Below, one piece after another: positions 26,210 through 35,901 of a stretch of DNA of 64,000 nucleotides. Origin of the DNA: an uncultured Fulvivirga sp. (GTDB taxonomy: Bacteria > Bacteroidota > Bacteroidia > Cytophagales > Cyclobacteriaceae); assembly GCA_947500555.1 (NCBI GenBank), contig CANMSE010000001.1, forward strand, positions 744,001 through 808,000, in the 5' to 3' direction. Within the stretch, counting starts at the first letter, position 1; each line of letters opens with the position of its first letter. The translations under genes and the position numbers were made by a program. Below the pieces are notes generated by a model, which was not told the DNA's origin, did no database searches, and saw only the letters and a list, made by a program, of their open reading frames with translations.

Positions 26210-28660
26210 ATGATTGGAAATTATTTTAAAGTCGCCTTTCGAAACTTAAAAAAGCATAAATTTTATTCCATCATTAATGTAACAGGTCTTGCTATAGGTA
26301 TAGCCTGTAGTATGCTCATCTATCTTTTTGTGAGTAATGAAATGAGCTATGATCAGTTTCATAAAAACGGTGATAGAGTCTACAGAATAGTTAGACATGG
26401 TTCCTTAAATGGAACAGAGTTTCATCATGCCGTTGCTCCTGCGGCTATGGCATTTAGTATGGTGTCTGAACTTCCCGAAGTTGAGCAAGCTGTAAGGTTT
26501 AAACGTAATGGATCATATTTAGTACGCACTCCAGATGCAAAGGAAAGTGTCCGAGAAAATAAAGTCATCTTTACAGATTCTACTTTTTTTGATCTTTTCT
26601 CTTTTCAATTAATAGAAGGTGATAAAAGTAGTACTCTAACTAGGCCAAATACACTGGCTGTAAGCAAATCCGTGGCTGACAGATATTTTCATGGACAGAG
26701 TGCTTTAAATAAAACTCTCTTACTCGATGGAGATAAAGATTATGAAATAACAGCAGTCTTTGAGGATATGCCCTCAAACTCCCATATACAGTTTGATTTT
26801 TTAATTTCACTTAGCTCATTAGAAGATGCTAATAACCCTATATGGTTGAGCAATAATTTTTACACTTATTTTAGACTTCAAGAAGGAGTGCAACCAGAGA
26901 AGTTTAATACAAAGCTTAATGCATTCTACGAAAGTAAAATAGAACCCGAAATTCAACGCTTTGCGGGTGTAGGGTTGAAAGAGTTTAAGTCGGTAGGTAA
27001 CTTTGTCAATTTAGAGATACAGCGCATCTCCGATATATATCTGACTTCTAATTTCATCTTCGACATTGGACCTGTAGGTAACGAACAGACCGTTTATCTT
27101 TTTATTGCCATTGCCATTTTCATATTGGGTTTGGCTTGCATCAATTTCATGAACCTTTCTACAGCACGATCTGCTACGAGAGCCAAAGAAGTGGGGGTTA
27201 GAAAGGCCCTTGGTTCTCACAAACCGGATCTGATTAAACAGTTTTTGACTGAATCCATTGTTATCAGTATCGGAGCTTTACTCCTAGGGTTTTTGTTGGT
27301 CCTGATGATATTGCCAGCATTCAATTTGTTGGCCGAACGCAATTTGAGTATACCAGCAACCGATATAACTTTTATGAGTTTGATTTTACTTGCTTCAATC
27401 TTTATCGGCATTATTGCTGGATCTTATCCAGCCTTTTTCCTGAGCTCTTTTAAGCCTGCCGATACTCTAAAAGGTAAGTTGGCAATTAGTGGTGGTAATT
27501 CATTACTCAGAAGCTCGCTTGTAGTCTTTCAGTTTTTTGTGAGCATCGTCCTGATTATAGGAACCATCGCCATACAAAGACAATTAAGTTTTATACAAAA
27601 TAAGCAGATAGGCTTTGACAAAGAACAAGTACTTCTAATACAAGACACTTATATGCTGGACGATTCCAGAGCGGCACTTAAAGAGGAAATTGATGATGTT
27701 AGTCCGGTCATTTCTTCTTCCTACAGTGGTTTTATTCCAGTAAGCGGATATAATAGAAATGAAACTATGTTCTGGAAGAAGGGTGTATCTCCAGGGGAAT
27801 CTAACTCAGCTAGTACTCAAGTATGGCTTGTTGATCATAATTATATAAATACTATGGGCATGGAGCTATTAGAGGGTCGTGATTTTGACAGGAATTTAGT
27901 ATCCGATTCTTCTGCTGTTATTCTAAATGAAGAGGCACTTAGAAAGTTTGGTTTTAAGGAGAATGGTGAACGGTTCATTCAGACCTATGCCTTTGATAAG
28001 GAAAATGGGAAGGTTCTACCTGAAGAGTATGATACCTATAAAGTTATTGGTGTATTAAAAGATTTTCATTTTGAATCCCTAAAAGAAACCGTAGCTCCTC
28101 TAGCTTTAAAACTGGGGAAAAGTACCAGCGTTTTGTCAGTAAGACTCGCTACTAATGATTATAAAAGTGTCATTAGCCAGGTAGAAAAAAAATGGAAAAA
28201 ATTCGGATCAGGCCTTCCATTTAGTTACAACTTCATGGATGATCAGTTTGATAAGATGTATAAAAATGAAGCACGTCTAGTAACGATTTTTGCTGTTTTC
28301 GCTACACTTGCTATTATCATTGGTTGTCTTGGCTTATTTGCATTAGCGACTTTTATGGCTGAACAAAAGATTAAAGAGATTGGAATTCGAAAAGTATTAG
28401 GTGCTAACGTAACAGAGCTGGTACTCATGTTAACAAAGAATTTTAGCAAACTGATTGTTGTAGCTTTTGTTTTAGCTTCTCCACTTGCATACTGGTTGCT
28501 TTCAATCTGGTTGGAAAGTTATATTTATAGAATCGAACTTGGCTGGGACCTTTTCATTTTGGCCGGAGTCATTGCTTTCGTAATTGCATGGGTTACCGTA
28601 AGCTATCAGTCGATCAGAGCTGCATCAAGTAATCCTGTAGATTCTCTACGAAATGATTGA
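26210..28660 (+). CDS. MacB/FtsX-type ABC transporter permease
   Basis: The 816-aa protein has an N-terminal transmembrane helix, a periplasmic MacB-PCD domain (about 45-280), three central helices with the FtsX signature NLSTARSATRAKEVGVRKALG, a second periplasmic domain, and a C-terminal FtsX repeat with IKEIGIRKVLGA. No ATPase gene lies beside it. It is a close paralogue of the 897-aa permease further downstream but lacks that protein's N-terminal prefix domain. Such duplicated permeases in Cytophagales are usually orphan; the substrate is unknown. Confidence 0.9.
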   Translation: MIGNYFKVAFRNLKKHKFYSIINVTGLAIGIACSMLIYLFVSNEMSYDQFHKNGDRVYRIVRHGSLNGTEFHHAVAPAAMAFSMVSELPEVEQAVRFKRNGSYLVRTPDAKESVRENKVIFTDSTFFDLFSFQLIEGDKSSTLTRPNTLAVSKSVADRYFHGQSALNKTLLLDGDKDYEITAVFEDMPSNSHIQFDFLISLSSLEDANNPIWLSNNFYTYFRLQEGVQPEKFNTKLNAFYESKIEPEIQRFAGVGLKEFKSVGNFVNLEIQRISDIYLTSNFIFDIGPVGNEQTVYLFIAIAIFILGLACINFMNLSTARSATRAKEVGVRKALGSHKPDLIKQFLTESIVISIGALLLGFLLVLMILPAFNLLAERNLSIPATDITFMSLILLASIFIGIIAGSYPAFFLSSFKPADTLKGKLAISGGNSLLRSSLVVFQFFVSIVLIIGTIAIQRQLSFIQNKQIGFDKEQVLLIQDTYMLDDSRAALKEEIDDVSPVISSSYSGFIPVSGYNRNETMFWKKGVSPGESNSASTQVWLVDHNYINTMGMELLEGRDFDRNLVSDSSAVILNEEALRKFGFKENGERFIQTYAFDKENGKVLPEEYDTYKVIGVLKDFHFESLKETVAPLALKLGKSTSVLSVRLATNDYKSVISQVEKKWKKFGSGLPFSYNFMDDQFDKMYKNEARLVTIFAVFATLAIIIGCLGLFALATFMAEQKIKEIGIRKVLGANVTELVLMLTKNFSKLIVVAFVLASPLAYWLLSIWLESYIYRIELGWDLFILAGVIAFVIAWVTVSYQSIRAASSNPVDSLRND

Positions 28661-28782
28661 CTAAATGTAATTGCCTGTTGTATCGAAAATATTTTGAAGC
28701 TCAAAGATCACAAAACATGGTTCTTACTTTTCCTTGCCTTTTATGAGTTTATAGCTTGTTCAGAGAATAGCCAGACTTAGTA

Positions 28783-28806
28783 AGTATGTAACCTTAAATA
28801 CATACT
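28783..28806 (+). promoter_or_regulatory. Candidate PadR operator
   Basis: AGTATGTA (28783-28790) and TACATACT (28799-28806) form a perfect 8-bp inverted repeat with an 8-bp spacer, 37 bp upstream of the padR gene. The core reads ATGT-N10-ACAT, close to the ATGT-N8-ACAT dyad known for PadR operators. The position suggests autoregulation of the PadR-permease unit. Confidence 0.6.
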
Positions 28807-28842
28807 CTCGTATTACCTAAGACTCTAATGTATTGAAGAATT

Positions 28843-29181
28843 ATGCATAGCCCTGAATTACTAAAAGGAACGCTTCAAACTATTATTCTAAAGCTACTTG
28901 CCGACCACGGAAAAATGTATGGATATGAAATCACTCAAAAAGTGAAAGAACTTTCTGATGGTTCACTTGCCTTGACGGAAGGCGCGCTCTATCCTACATT
29001 ACATAAGCTGGAAGCCGAGGGTCTACTCTCAACTGAAAAAGTGAGCCTTGGCAAACGGGTTAGAAAATACTATACACTTACAGAAATTGGTAGAAGTAGC
29101 ATACAAAAAAGGATCGAAGATTTCGAATCCTTTATAAGCACAATGTTCAATGTATTACAATTGAGACCTATCGGCTCATGA
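28843..29181 (+). CDS. PadR-family transcriptional regulator
   Basis: The 112-aa protein is a short PadR (subfamily 2-like) winged helix: it begins LKGTLQTIILKLLADHGKMYGYEI, then GALYPTLHKLEAEGLL recognition region and the RKYYTLTEIG wing. The gene ends 4 bp inside the following permease gene, so the two are translationally coupled, and a candidate operator lies upstream. PadR-permease coupling is a recurrent arrangement in Cytophagales. Confidence 0.93.
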   Translation: MHSPELLKGTLQTIILKLLADHGKMYGYEITQKVKELSDGSLALTEGALYPTLHKLEAEGLLSTEKVSLGKRVRKYYTLTEIGRSSIQKRIEDFESFISTMFNVLQLRPIGS

Positions 29182-31871
29182 CATTGACTGAAGAAAATAT
29201 CAATTACATCATCACAGATATAAACTATCGAGGAATCGTTGATGATAAGCTTGGTGAAGAGCTGGTTGACCATATATGTGTTTTAGTTGAAGAAAAAATG
29301 AAACATGGTGAGCGATTCATTGAGGCTTATGATAGTGTCATATCTGATTTTGGAAGTGATTCAAAACTCCTCGAATTACAAAATAAGACGGTCGAATACT
29401 CTAATAACAACACTCTGATTATGATTAACAATTATTTTAAAATCGCTTTTAGAAACATAACAAAGCACAAGTTCTATTCATCAATCAACATTTTAGGTTT
29501 GTCCATTGGTGTTGCCTGTAGCTTGCTCATATTTCTATTTGTTTCAAATGAGATGAGCTATGATAAATTCCATTTGAATAGTGATAACATATACAGAATA
29601 GTTCGGCATGGTAAGTTTGCTGACAATGAATTTCACTACCCTGTTGGTCCGGCTCCTTTGGCTAACGGACTGATCACAGAAATACCTGAGGTCGAAAATG
29701 CTGTTCGGTTTAGATCAAGTGGTACTTCTCTTGTCAGGGCTTCAGGTTCAAGTGAAAGCTTTAAAGAGACCAGACTGATTTATACGGATTCTACATTTTT
29801 TGATCTATTTTCTTTTTCAATATTGGAAGGAGATGCCGCAAAAGCTCTCACTCGCCCAAATACTGTTGCAATTAGTCAAAAAATGGCTGATAAGTACTAT
29901 CCAAATCAAAACCCGATTGGTCACTCATTGGTACTGGACAACAGCCAAAATTTTGAAATAACTGCCGTCTATCAAGACATGCCTGAAAATTCACATTTGC
30001 AACTGGACTTTTTGCTGTCTATGGCTTCAACGGAGCAAGCCAATAATTCCAATTGGCTAAGCAATAATTTTTTTACTTATATAGCAATCAAAGAAGGAAC
30101 AAACATTGAAGAGGTATTATCAAAAATTCAATCCCTTTACGAAAAAAAATCAGAACCTGCACTTATTCAATATATAGGCTTGTCTATAGCTGAGTTTAAA
30201 GAGGCTGGCAACAGTATAGTGCTGGAGCTTCAACCTTTAGCTGATGTCTATCTTTCATCGGATTTTATTTTCGACATAAATACGATGAGCAGTAAAGACA
30301 ATGTTTATTTATTTATCGCCATAGCAATATTCATTCTTTTGTTGGCCTGCATCAATTTTATGAACTTGTCAACGGCACGTTCGGCTAATCGAGCAAAAGA
30401 AGTAGGAATTCGAAAAGCATTGGGATCGTACAAATCACATCTAGTCAGGCAGTTCTTAACCGAATCTATTATCATGAGCTTAATAGCTTATGTTATTGGT
30501 TTGGCTTTAGTGTCGCTGACACTTCCGATGTTTAATCAACTAGCTGACAAGCAACTTACTCTTCCTTTCTATGACGGAGTATTTCTATTATCACTTTTTG
30601 GAGCCGCTATTATCACTGGTACTCTTGCGGGAATTTATCCTGCATTTTTTCTTAGCGCCTTTAGACCAATAAATACGCTTAAAGGTAAATTGGCATTAGG
30701 TTCCGGGAATTCGCTTGTTAGAAGTGGTTTAGTAGTTTTTCAATTTTTTATCAGCATTTTATTGATTATCGGAACTTTAGCGATCAATAGACAGCTTCAG
30801 TTCATTCAAAATAAAAGGATAGGTTTTCAAAAGGAGCAAGTTCTCCTAGTCAATGATCCATATATGCTTGGTGAGTCGCGAGATTCGTTTAAAAAAGAGG
30901 TTTTGCAGCTAAGTACTGTATTATCGGCTTCTTACAGCGGCTTTTTACCAGTAAATGGATATAACAGAAGCGACAATACTTACTGGGAAAAAGGAGTTTC
31001 TCCGGATGAAACAAATACCAAAAGTACTCAGATGTGGTCCGTGGATGACGACTATATTGAAACTATGAAAATGGAACTGATATTGGGAAGAGATTTCAGT
31101 TCCGATATTGCTTCTGATTCTTCAGCTGTAGTCTTAAATGAGCGGGCAATGAAAGAGTTTGGCTTTGATAATATTGAAGATAAGTGGATTCAAACTTACG
31201 GTTATGACCAAACCACCGGTGTGGTATTAGCTGACCAATTGGTAGACTATAAAGTTATAGGAGTTGTCAAAAATTTTCATTTTGAATCAATGAAAGAATC
31301 TATAGGCCCTCTCGCTATGCGTATGGACAGAAGTACCGGTATTTTATCAGTCCGACTGTCTACAACAGATTACAGCAGTACAATTGATCAAATAGAGAAG
31401 GTTTGGCAAAAGTTTGGCTCCGGATTGCCCTTCAATTATGATTTCATGGATGATCAATTTAACAAAATGTATAGTGCAGAAGCCAGACTAGGTTCTATTT
31501 TTCAAGTTTTTGCCGGGCTTGCAATATTTATTGGCTGTCTTGGACTTTTCGCCCTGGCTACATTTATGGCCGAGCAAAGAATTAAGGAAATAGGAATCAG
31601 AAAAGTGCTAGGGGCGAGTGTTAAGATAATTGTAATGATGCTTACCAAACAATTTACAAAATTGGTCATACTCGCCTTTATTTTAGCGGGACCAGTAGCA
31701 TGGTGGTTAATGAGCAGGTGGTTAGAAGCATATACTTACAAAATCAGTCTCGGTATTGATTTATTCTTGATGGCAGGTATTGCCGCCTTCAGCATTGCAT
31801 GGCTAACCGTAAGCTATCAATCTATTCGAGCTGCCTTAAGTAATCCTGTAGATTCTTTGAGAAGTGAATAG
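29178..31871 (+). CDS. MacB/FtsX-type permease with N-terminal prefix domain
   Basis: The 897-aa protein has a cytosolic prefix of about 80 residues (beginning MTLTEENINYIITDINYRG) absent from the upstream paralogue. It then follows the same MacB-PCD/FtsX plan, with NLSTARSANRAKEVGIRKALG in the centre and IKEIGIRKVLGA near the C-terminus. Both proteins end in SNPVDSLR plus two residues and align throughout, so they are duplicates. The prefix resembles the 'permease prefix' domain seen on PadR-linked permeases and may couple to the regulator or an unlinked ATPase. The ATG overlaps the padR stop. Confidence 0.9.
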   Translation: MTLTEENINYIITDINYRGIVDDKLGEELVDHICVLVEEKMKHGERFIEAYDSVISDFGSDSKLLELQNKTVEYSNNNTLIMINNYFKIAFRNITKHKFYSSINILGLSIGVACSLLIFLFVSNEMSYDKFHLNSDNIYRIVRHGKFADNEFHYPVGPAPLANGLITEIPEVENAVRFRSSGTSLVRASGSSESFKETRLIYTDSTFFDLFSFSILEGDAAKALTRPNTVAISQKMADKYYPNQNPIGHSLVLDNSQNFEITAVYQDMPENSHLQLDFLLSMASTEQANNSNWLSNNFFTYIAIKEGTNIEEVLSKIQSLYEKKSEPALIQYIGLSIAEFKEAGNSIVLELQPLADVYLSSDFIFDINTMSSKDNVYLFIAIAIFILLLACINFMNLSTARSANRAKEVGIRKALGSYKSHLVRQFLTESIIMSLIAYVIGLALVSLTLPMFNQLADKQLTLPFYDGVFLLSLFGAAIITGTLAGIYPAFFLSAFRPINTLKGKLALGSGNSLVRSGLVVFQFFISILLIIGTLAINRQLQFIQNKRIGFQKEQVLLVNDPYMLGESRDSFKKEVLQLSTVLSASYSGFLPVNGYNRSDNTYWEKGVSPDETNTKSTQMWSVDDDYIETMKMELILGRDFSSDIASDSSAVVLNERAMKEFGFDNIEDKWIQTYGYDQTTGVVLADQLVDYKVIGVVKNFHFESMKESIGPLAMRMDRSTGILSVRLSTTDYSSTIDQIEKVWQKFGSGLPFNYDFMDDQFNKMYSAEARLGSIFQVFAGLAIFIGCLGLFALATFMAEQRIKEIGIRKVLGASVKIIVMMLTKQFTKLVILAFILAGPVAWWLMSRWLEAYTYKISLGIDLFLMAGIAAFSIAWLTVSYQSIRAALSNPVDSLRSE

Positions 31872-31878
31872 CTTTTTC

Positions 31879-33651
31879 TTAAGTCAGTTCAGCGTAAATT
31901 GAATCAACCAATGGTTGATATCTAGAATAGATATTTTTTCTTTTTAACTTAAGGGTGGGAGTTAGTTCGCCTCCATCAATGGTCCAAGGTTCTGACAGAA
32001 TTTTTATCTTTTTGACCTTCTCATATTGAGCAAAAGAATTATTGATCTTGTTCATTTCCTTATCAAACTTTTTTTGCACCCTTTCGTGATCAATCATTTC
32101 TTTATCGGTGGTATATTCAATTTCTTTAATTGCACACCATTCTTTTAATGCCTCAAAAGATGGCACTACTAAAGCAGCTGGGAACTTTTGCCCTTCGCCA
32201 ACCACCATTATTTGTTCGATTATTACTGACTCTTTGAATTTATTCTCCAACACCTGTGGAGCTATGTATTTACCTCCGGAGGTTTTAAACATTTCTTTTT
32301 TTCTATCAGTAATTTTCAGGTATCTGTTTTCGACAAGCTCTCCAATATCACCTGTATGAAACCACCCATCTTTATCCATCACTTCAGCTGTTGCATCAGG
32401 TCTATTGTAGTAACCCATCATAACATTAGGCCCTTTCACCATTATCTCTCCATCTTCCGCAAACTTTACTTCAACGTCAGGAAGCAGGGGACCAACACAT
32501 CCTATTCTTACATCATCAGGGTCATCAGTCGTAAAGCTTACTCCTGGTGATGTTTCAGTCAAGCCATACGCTTCAAGAATTTTAATTTGTCCAGCCCAGA
32601 ATATTCGTGCGAGCCGCGGTTGTAATGCAGCTGCACCAGAAACAATAAATTCTACTTCTCCACCGAGTGCTTCACGCCATTTACTAAAAATTAATTTGTT
32701 AGCTAAGGACAATCTCAATTTATACCATGCGCTGTAATTAAGGTTTGGCTCAAAGTCCTGACCCAATCTGATAGCCCAGAAAAAAAGCGCTTTTTTCAAG
32801 CCGGAAAGTGCATAACCTTTAGCAATAATTTTGTCATATACTTTTTCAAGAAGTCTGGGTACAGTTGCAAAAAAATGTGGTTTCACTTCCTTTAGGTTTT
32901 CACCTATTGTGTCCATACTTTCAGCATAGTAAATGGACACTCCCATTCTCATATAAGTATATAGTCCTGTACGTTCAAAAATATGGCATAATGGTAGAAA
33001 GCTCAACGTCCGAAAACCTGGTCTGACAACCGGAAAAATACTCTCGACTGAAGCACTGTTTGACAATATGTTTTTATGAGACAGCATTACACCTTTCGGG
33101 TTTCCAGTAGTACCGGATGTATAAATGATAGTTGCCAGATCCTCTGTTTGAATCCCAGATTTTAAGGATTCAATTATTTTTTGGTCTTCCTCACTTGGTT
33201 CCTTTAAAATCGATTTCCAAAAGTCTTTGTTATCGACTTCATCAAAAAGAAATAGACGCACCTCATTTTGAAATTTGTCTTTGACCTGCACAATCTTGTT
33301 GTAAATATCCTCTTCTCCGCAAAAAACTAATTTTACGTTGGCATCATTGACAATAAAGGCATAATCTTCTGGAGTTGAGTTAGGATACATTGGCACGCCT
33401 ATCGCTCCTATTTGAGATAACGCAAAATCAGCAAAAACCCACTCCGGTCGATTAAAAGAAACTATTCCGACACGATCCCCTTTTTGAATACCCAGCTCTA
33501 GTAGGCCAGTACTTAGGGCTGTGCTTATCGTTTTTATATCAGCAGTGGAATATCTAACCCATTCGTCATCAGCCTTATTGGCTAAGGCCGTTTCAAGAGG
33601 GTTTTCATTTAGCTGATATTCTAAACAGTCAAATAAACGTTTAATCTCCAT
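31879..33651 (-). CDS. Long-chain acyl-CoA synthetase (AMP-forming)
   Basis: The 590-aa adenylate-forming enzyme has the P-loop motif YTSGTTGNPKG (177-187), a central AYGLTETSPG block, GWFHTGDIGEL and the hinge DRKKEMFKTSGGKYIAP. It activates fatty acids to acyl-CoA for lipid synthesis or for the beta-oxidation operon 8 kb away. No MarR-type operator like that of the fad operon is visible upstream. Its stop lies 7 bp from the convergent permease stop. Confidence 0.93.
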   Translation of the reverse strand: MEIKRLFDCLEYQLNENPLETALANKADDEWVRYSTADIKTISTALSTGLLELGIQKGDRVGIVSFNRPEWVFADFALSQIGAIGVPMYPNSTPEDYAFIVNDANVKLVFCGEEDIYNKIVQVKDKFQNEVRLFLFDEVDNKDFWKSILKEPSEEDQKIIESLKSGIQTEDLATIIYTSGTTGNPKGVMLSHKNILSNSASVESIFPVVRPGFRTLSFLPLCHIFERTGLYTYMRMGVSIYYAESMDTIGENLKEVKPHFFATVPRLLEKVYDKIIAKGYALSGLKKALFFWAIRLGQDFEPNLNYSAWYKLRLSLANKLIFSKWREALGGEVEFIVSGAAALQPRLARIFWAGQIKILEAYGLTETSPGVSFTTDDPDDVRIGCVGPLLPDVEVKFAEDGEIMVKGPNVMMGYYNRPDATAEVMDKDGWFHTGDIGELVENRYLKITDRKKEMFKTSGGKYIAPQVLENKFKESVIIEQIMVVGEGQKFPAALVVPSFEALKEWCAIKEIEYTTDKEMIDHERVQKKFDKEMNKINNSFAQYEKVKKIKILSEPWTIDGGELTPTLKLKRKNIYSRYQPLVDSIYAELT

Positions 33652-33701
33652 TGGTAAAATAAATTAGAGAGATCAATTTAAGCAAATTTTCTGAGAGGTT
33701 A

Positions 33702-35528
33702 CTAGTTAACCAGATCTTCTGAAGAGATAAAGTCACCACGCAATTCTCGAAAGCGTTTTCTGGCTTCTGCCACAAAAACACTGCCTGGATATTGAGTTAG
33801 AAATGATCGATAGTATTCCATAGCTTCTTCCTTATTATTGAGCTGTCTATCGTAGATATCAGCAATTGAAAAGTAGGCATCGTCTCCCAAAACATCCGTA
33901 CCATAATTATCTACTATCTGCTGCAATAGATCGAGAGAGTTTTTAAAGTTTCCAGACTTTTTATAAACACTGGCTTTTAGCCAAAGTAGTTCATCATGAA
34001 GAGAATGATAAGGCATATGTGTTAACATGCCGTCTATTTCTTCAAGTCCTTCTTTGGTTTTGTTCTGATACATTAATAACTCAATATTTGCATATTGCTG
34101 AAGCGCATAATCTGAACTGTCCAGTGCGGTGTTGTCTTTGATCAATAGACTTAAGGACATTGCATCATTAGCTATCTCTCTGGTTGTTGCCTGTTTTAAA
34201 ATATCTAGGTGTTCTTCTGCCAGCTTAAAATCTCCTTTATAGTAAGATAACTTGGCGTTCTTAAGCTTAGCAGTATAGCCCAGGTTTTCCTCTTTGTTCG
34301 ATTTTTCTACTTGCGAATACAATAAGGTAGATTCCCAGGCCTGATCAATTAGTAAATATATATCTCCTAGATCCAATTTAGATTTAGCCTTAATGGTCGG
34401 ATTAGCTCGAGGAGTGTCTATTATCTTTTGTAGGATTTGAATAGCCGAGTCTTTCTCATCTAAATAGAAAGCATGTAATAATGCTTTGTTTCGCAAGGCT
34501 TCCAATGTATTTCTACTTACACCAAGCTCATTAATGAACTGATTATAATCGCTAATCAGATTTCTTATTTCTCTTTCATCTATTGGGTAAGTGTTCCTCA
34601 CCCGCTGTTCATAGGATCTTATCAAATACATCTTCGATAGCAAATAATTGTGGGATCCAGGGTAAGTCTGAATTAGATAACTAAAAATCTTAATGGCATT
34701 GTTGAAATCATTATTATCTAATGCTATAAGTCCAATGTTTAAAGTCCTTGCTCCCTGAGATTGAGTTCTGCGATCAATAGCTCTCGCTTGCATAAATGCC
34801 CCATAGAAATTCTTTTGTTGCAAATTGACCCAGATCAATAATTCACCAAATATTTCACTTTCCGGATATTGTTGAATTTTATCAAAAAGTAGTAACTCCA
34901 AACTCGCTAATTCATCTGGTTTTGATAAAAGGTTTTGAAGCGTATTTTTAACTGCATTTAAATTTGAGGGATTTTGAATGACATAATTGAGGTACTCTTC
35001 TACCATTTTATCTTTTTCATTCATAATTCGATAGATGTTGGCCATCTCAAGAGAAAAAAGATAAGGGTTATTCAGAGATTTTCTTCCCTCTGTAAAAGTC
35101 AGTATTGCATATTGTGTTAGTTGTTTATTAACAAAGTAGTCTGCTGTAATACTTACTAGATAGTTTTCGAATTTAATTTGATCAATAACATCTCTGAAGT
35201 AACTATCGGCCCTGGTCTCACCGTCACGATTGAACATTAGTAATCCCAGATCAAGCCTATAGTACCAATTTTTTGGAAATCTTTTAATTAACTTTTTTAA
35301 GTATTTTTCAGATTTAGCATAGTCAGCTTTTTCAAGTAGTAGAAAAAAGTAGTTATTATGAATAAGCGGAATATTGGTGTAGTTCTTTGCTAATTCTTCA
35401 TATAATTTTTGAGCCTTATCATATTGGCCTTGTCCATAGTATTCATTGGCCAATTGAATGTCATTATTATCTTGTCCAAATAAAATAGTTGGTAGTAAAA
35501 AAAATGTGGCGATTATAAACTTGTACAC
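33702..35528 (-). CDS. Exported tetratricopeptide-repeat protein
   Basis: The 608-aa protein has a signal peptide (MYKFIIATFFLLPTILFGQ) and many TPR units along its length, including QLANEYYGQGQYDKAQKLYEEL at the N-terminus and DAYFSIADIYDRQLNNKEEAMEYY at the C-terminus. TPR arrays are scaffolds. A periplasmic role is implied by the leader, but the partner is unknown. The gene begins at the edge of the 373-bp AT-rich gap proposed as oriC, so its promoter must lie in that region. Confidence 0.85.
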   Translation of the reverse strand: MYKFIIATFFLLPTILFGQDNNDIQLANEYYGQGQYDKAQKLYEELAKNYTNIPLIHNNYFFLLLEKADYAKSEKYLKKLIKRFPKNWYYRLDLGLLMFNRDGETRADSYFRDVIDQIKFENYLVSITADYFVNKQLTQYAILTFTEGRKSLNNPYLFSLEMANIYRIMNEKDKMVEEYLNYVIQNPSNLNAVKNTLQNLLSKPDELASLELLLFDKIQQYPESEIFGELLIWVNLQQKNFYGAFMQARAIDRRTQSQGARTLNIGLIALDNNDFNNAIKIFSYLIQTYPGSHNYLLSKMYLIRSYEQRVRNTYPIDEREIRNLISDYNQFINELGVSRNTLEALRNKALLHAFYLDEKDSAIQILQKIIDTPRANPTIKAKSKLDLGDIYLLIDQAWESTLLYSQVEKSNKEENLGYTAKLKNAKLSYYKGDFKLAEEHLDILKQATTREIANDAMSLSLLIKDNTALDSSDYALQQYANIELLMYQNKTKEGLEEIDGMLTHMPYHSLHDELLWLKASVYKKSGNFKNSLDLLQQIVDNYGTDVLGDDAYFSIADIYDRQLNNKEEAMEYYRSFLTQYPGSVFVAEARKRFRELRGDFISSEDLVN

Positions 35529-35901
35529 TTAGTTAACAGGCTATATATATTTATAAATTTATAATATAAAAACTATTATTAATTATTAGGGTGTGAATAC
35601 GTGGATAAATAATCAAATGTTTACTTTCATTTACGAAATGTGCATTAGTTTATGATCTATACATAAGTTATGAACAATCGTAATTCTGTTAAAAGCCTGA
35701 ATATAAGAAAGTTATAATTTTGATGGTGATAAAGTTTCGTTGGTGTTGATATCTTTTAATAGTATAGAATTGTGTGTATTGATGTTGATTAAGTGAACTT
35801 ACTCAGACAGAAGACAAAGTCGGATTAAGAGAATTGAATACTGAATAAATATATCAATAAAACTATGTGATTATTCACATTATGTTAACGGTTTATCAAC
35901 A
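35529..35901. other. Candidate chromosomal replication origin (oriC): AT-rich block plus DnaA-box-like cluster
   Basis: This 373-bp gap has no gene. Positions 35542-35588 are all A/T except one C, a possible unwinding element. Next come two adjoining near-consensus DnaA boxes in TGTGnATAA orientation (TGTGAATAC at 35592-35600 and CGTGGATAA at 35600-35608), TGTTGAT elements at 35744 and 35783, a perfect TTATTCACA at 35871-35879, and TTATCAACA at 35893-35901 (one mismatch). mnmG and two parS sites lie about 3-5 kb away. The stem TTATCAAC/GTTGATAA (35893-35915) reaches into the downstream gene end. The region also must carry the TPR gene promoter. Confidence 0.55.

Noticed and set aside
28694-28780. 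28-aa TTG-started frame with a lipoprotein-like leader before padR
   Set aside because: Too short, non-ATG start, no further support; more likely non-coding leader DNA.
31879-33651. Inclusion of the acyl-CoA synthetase in the MarR regulon
   Set aside because: No TTTGTTAT-type operator is visible upstream of its start; only functional relatedness supports the link.
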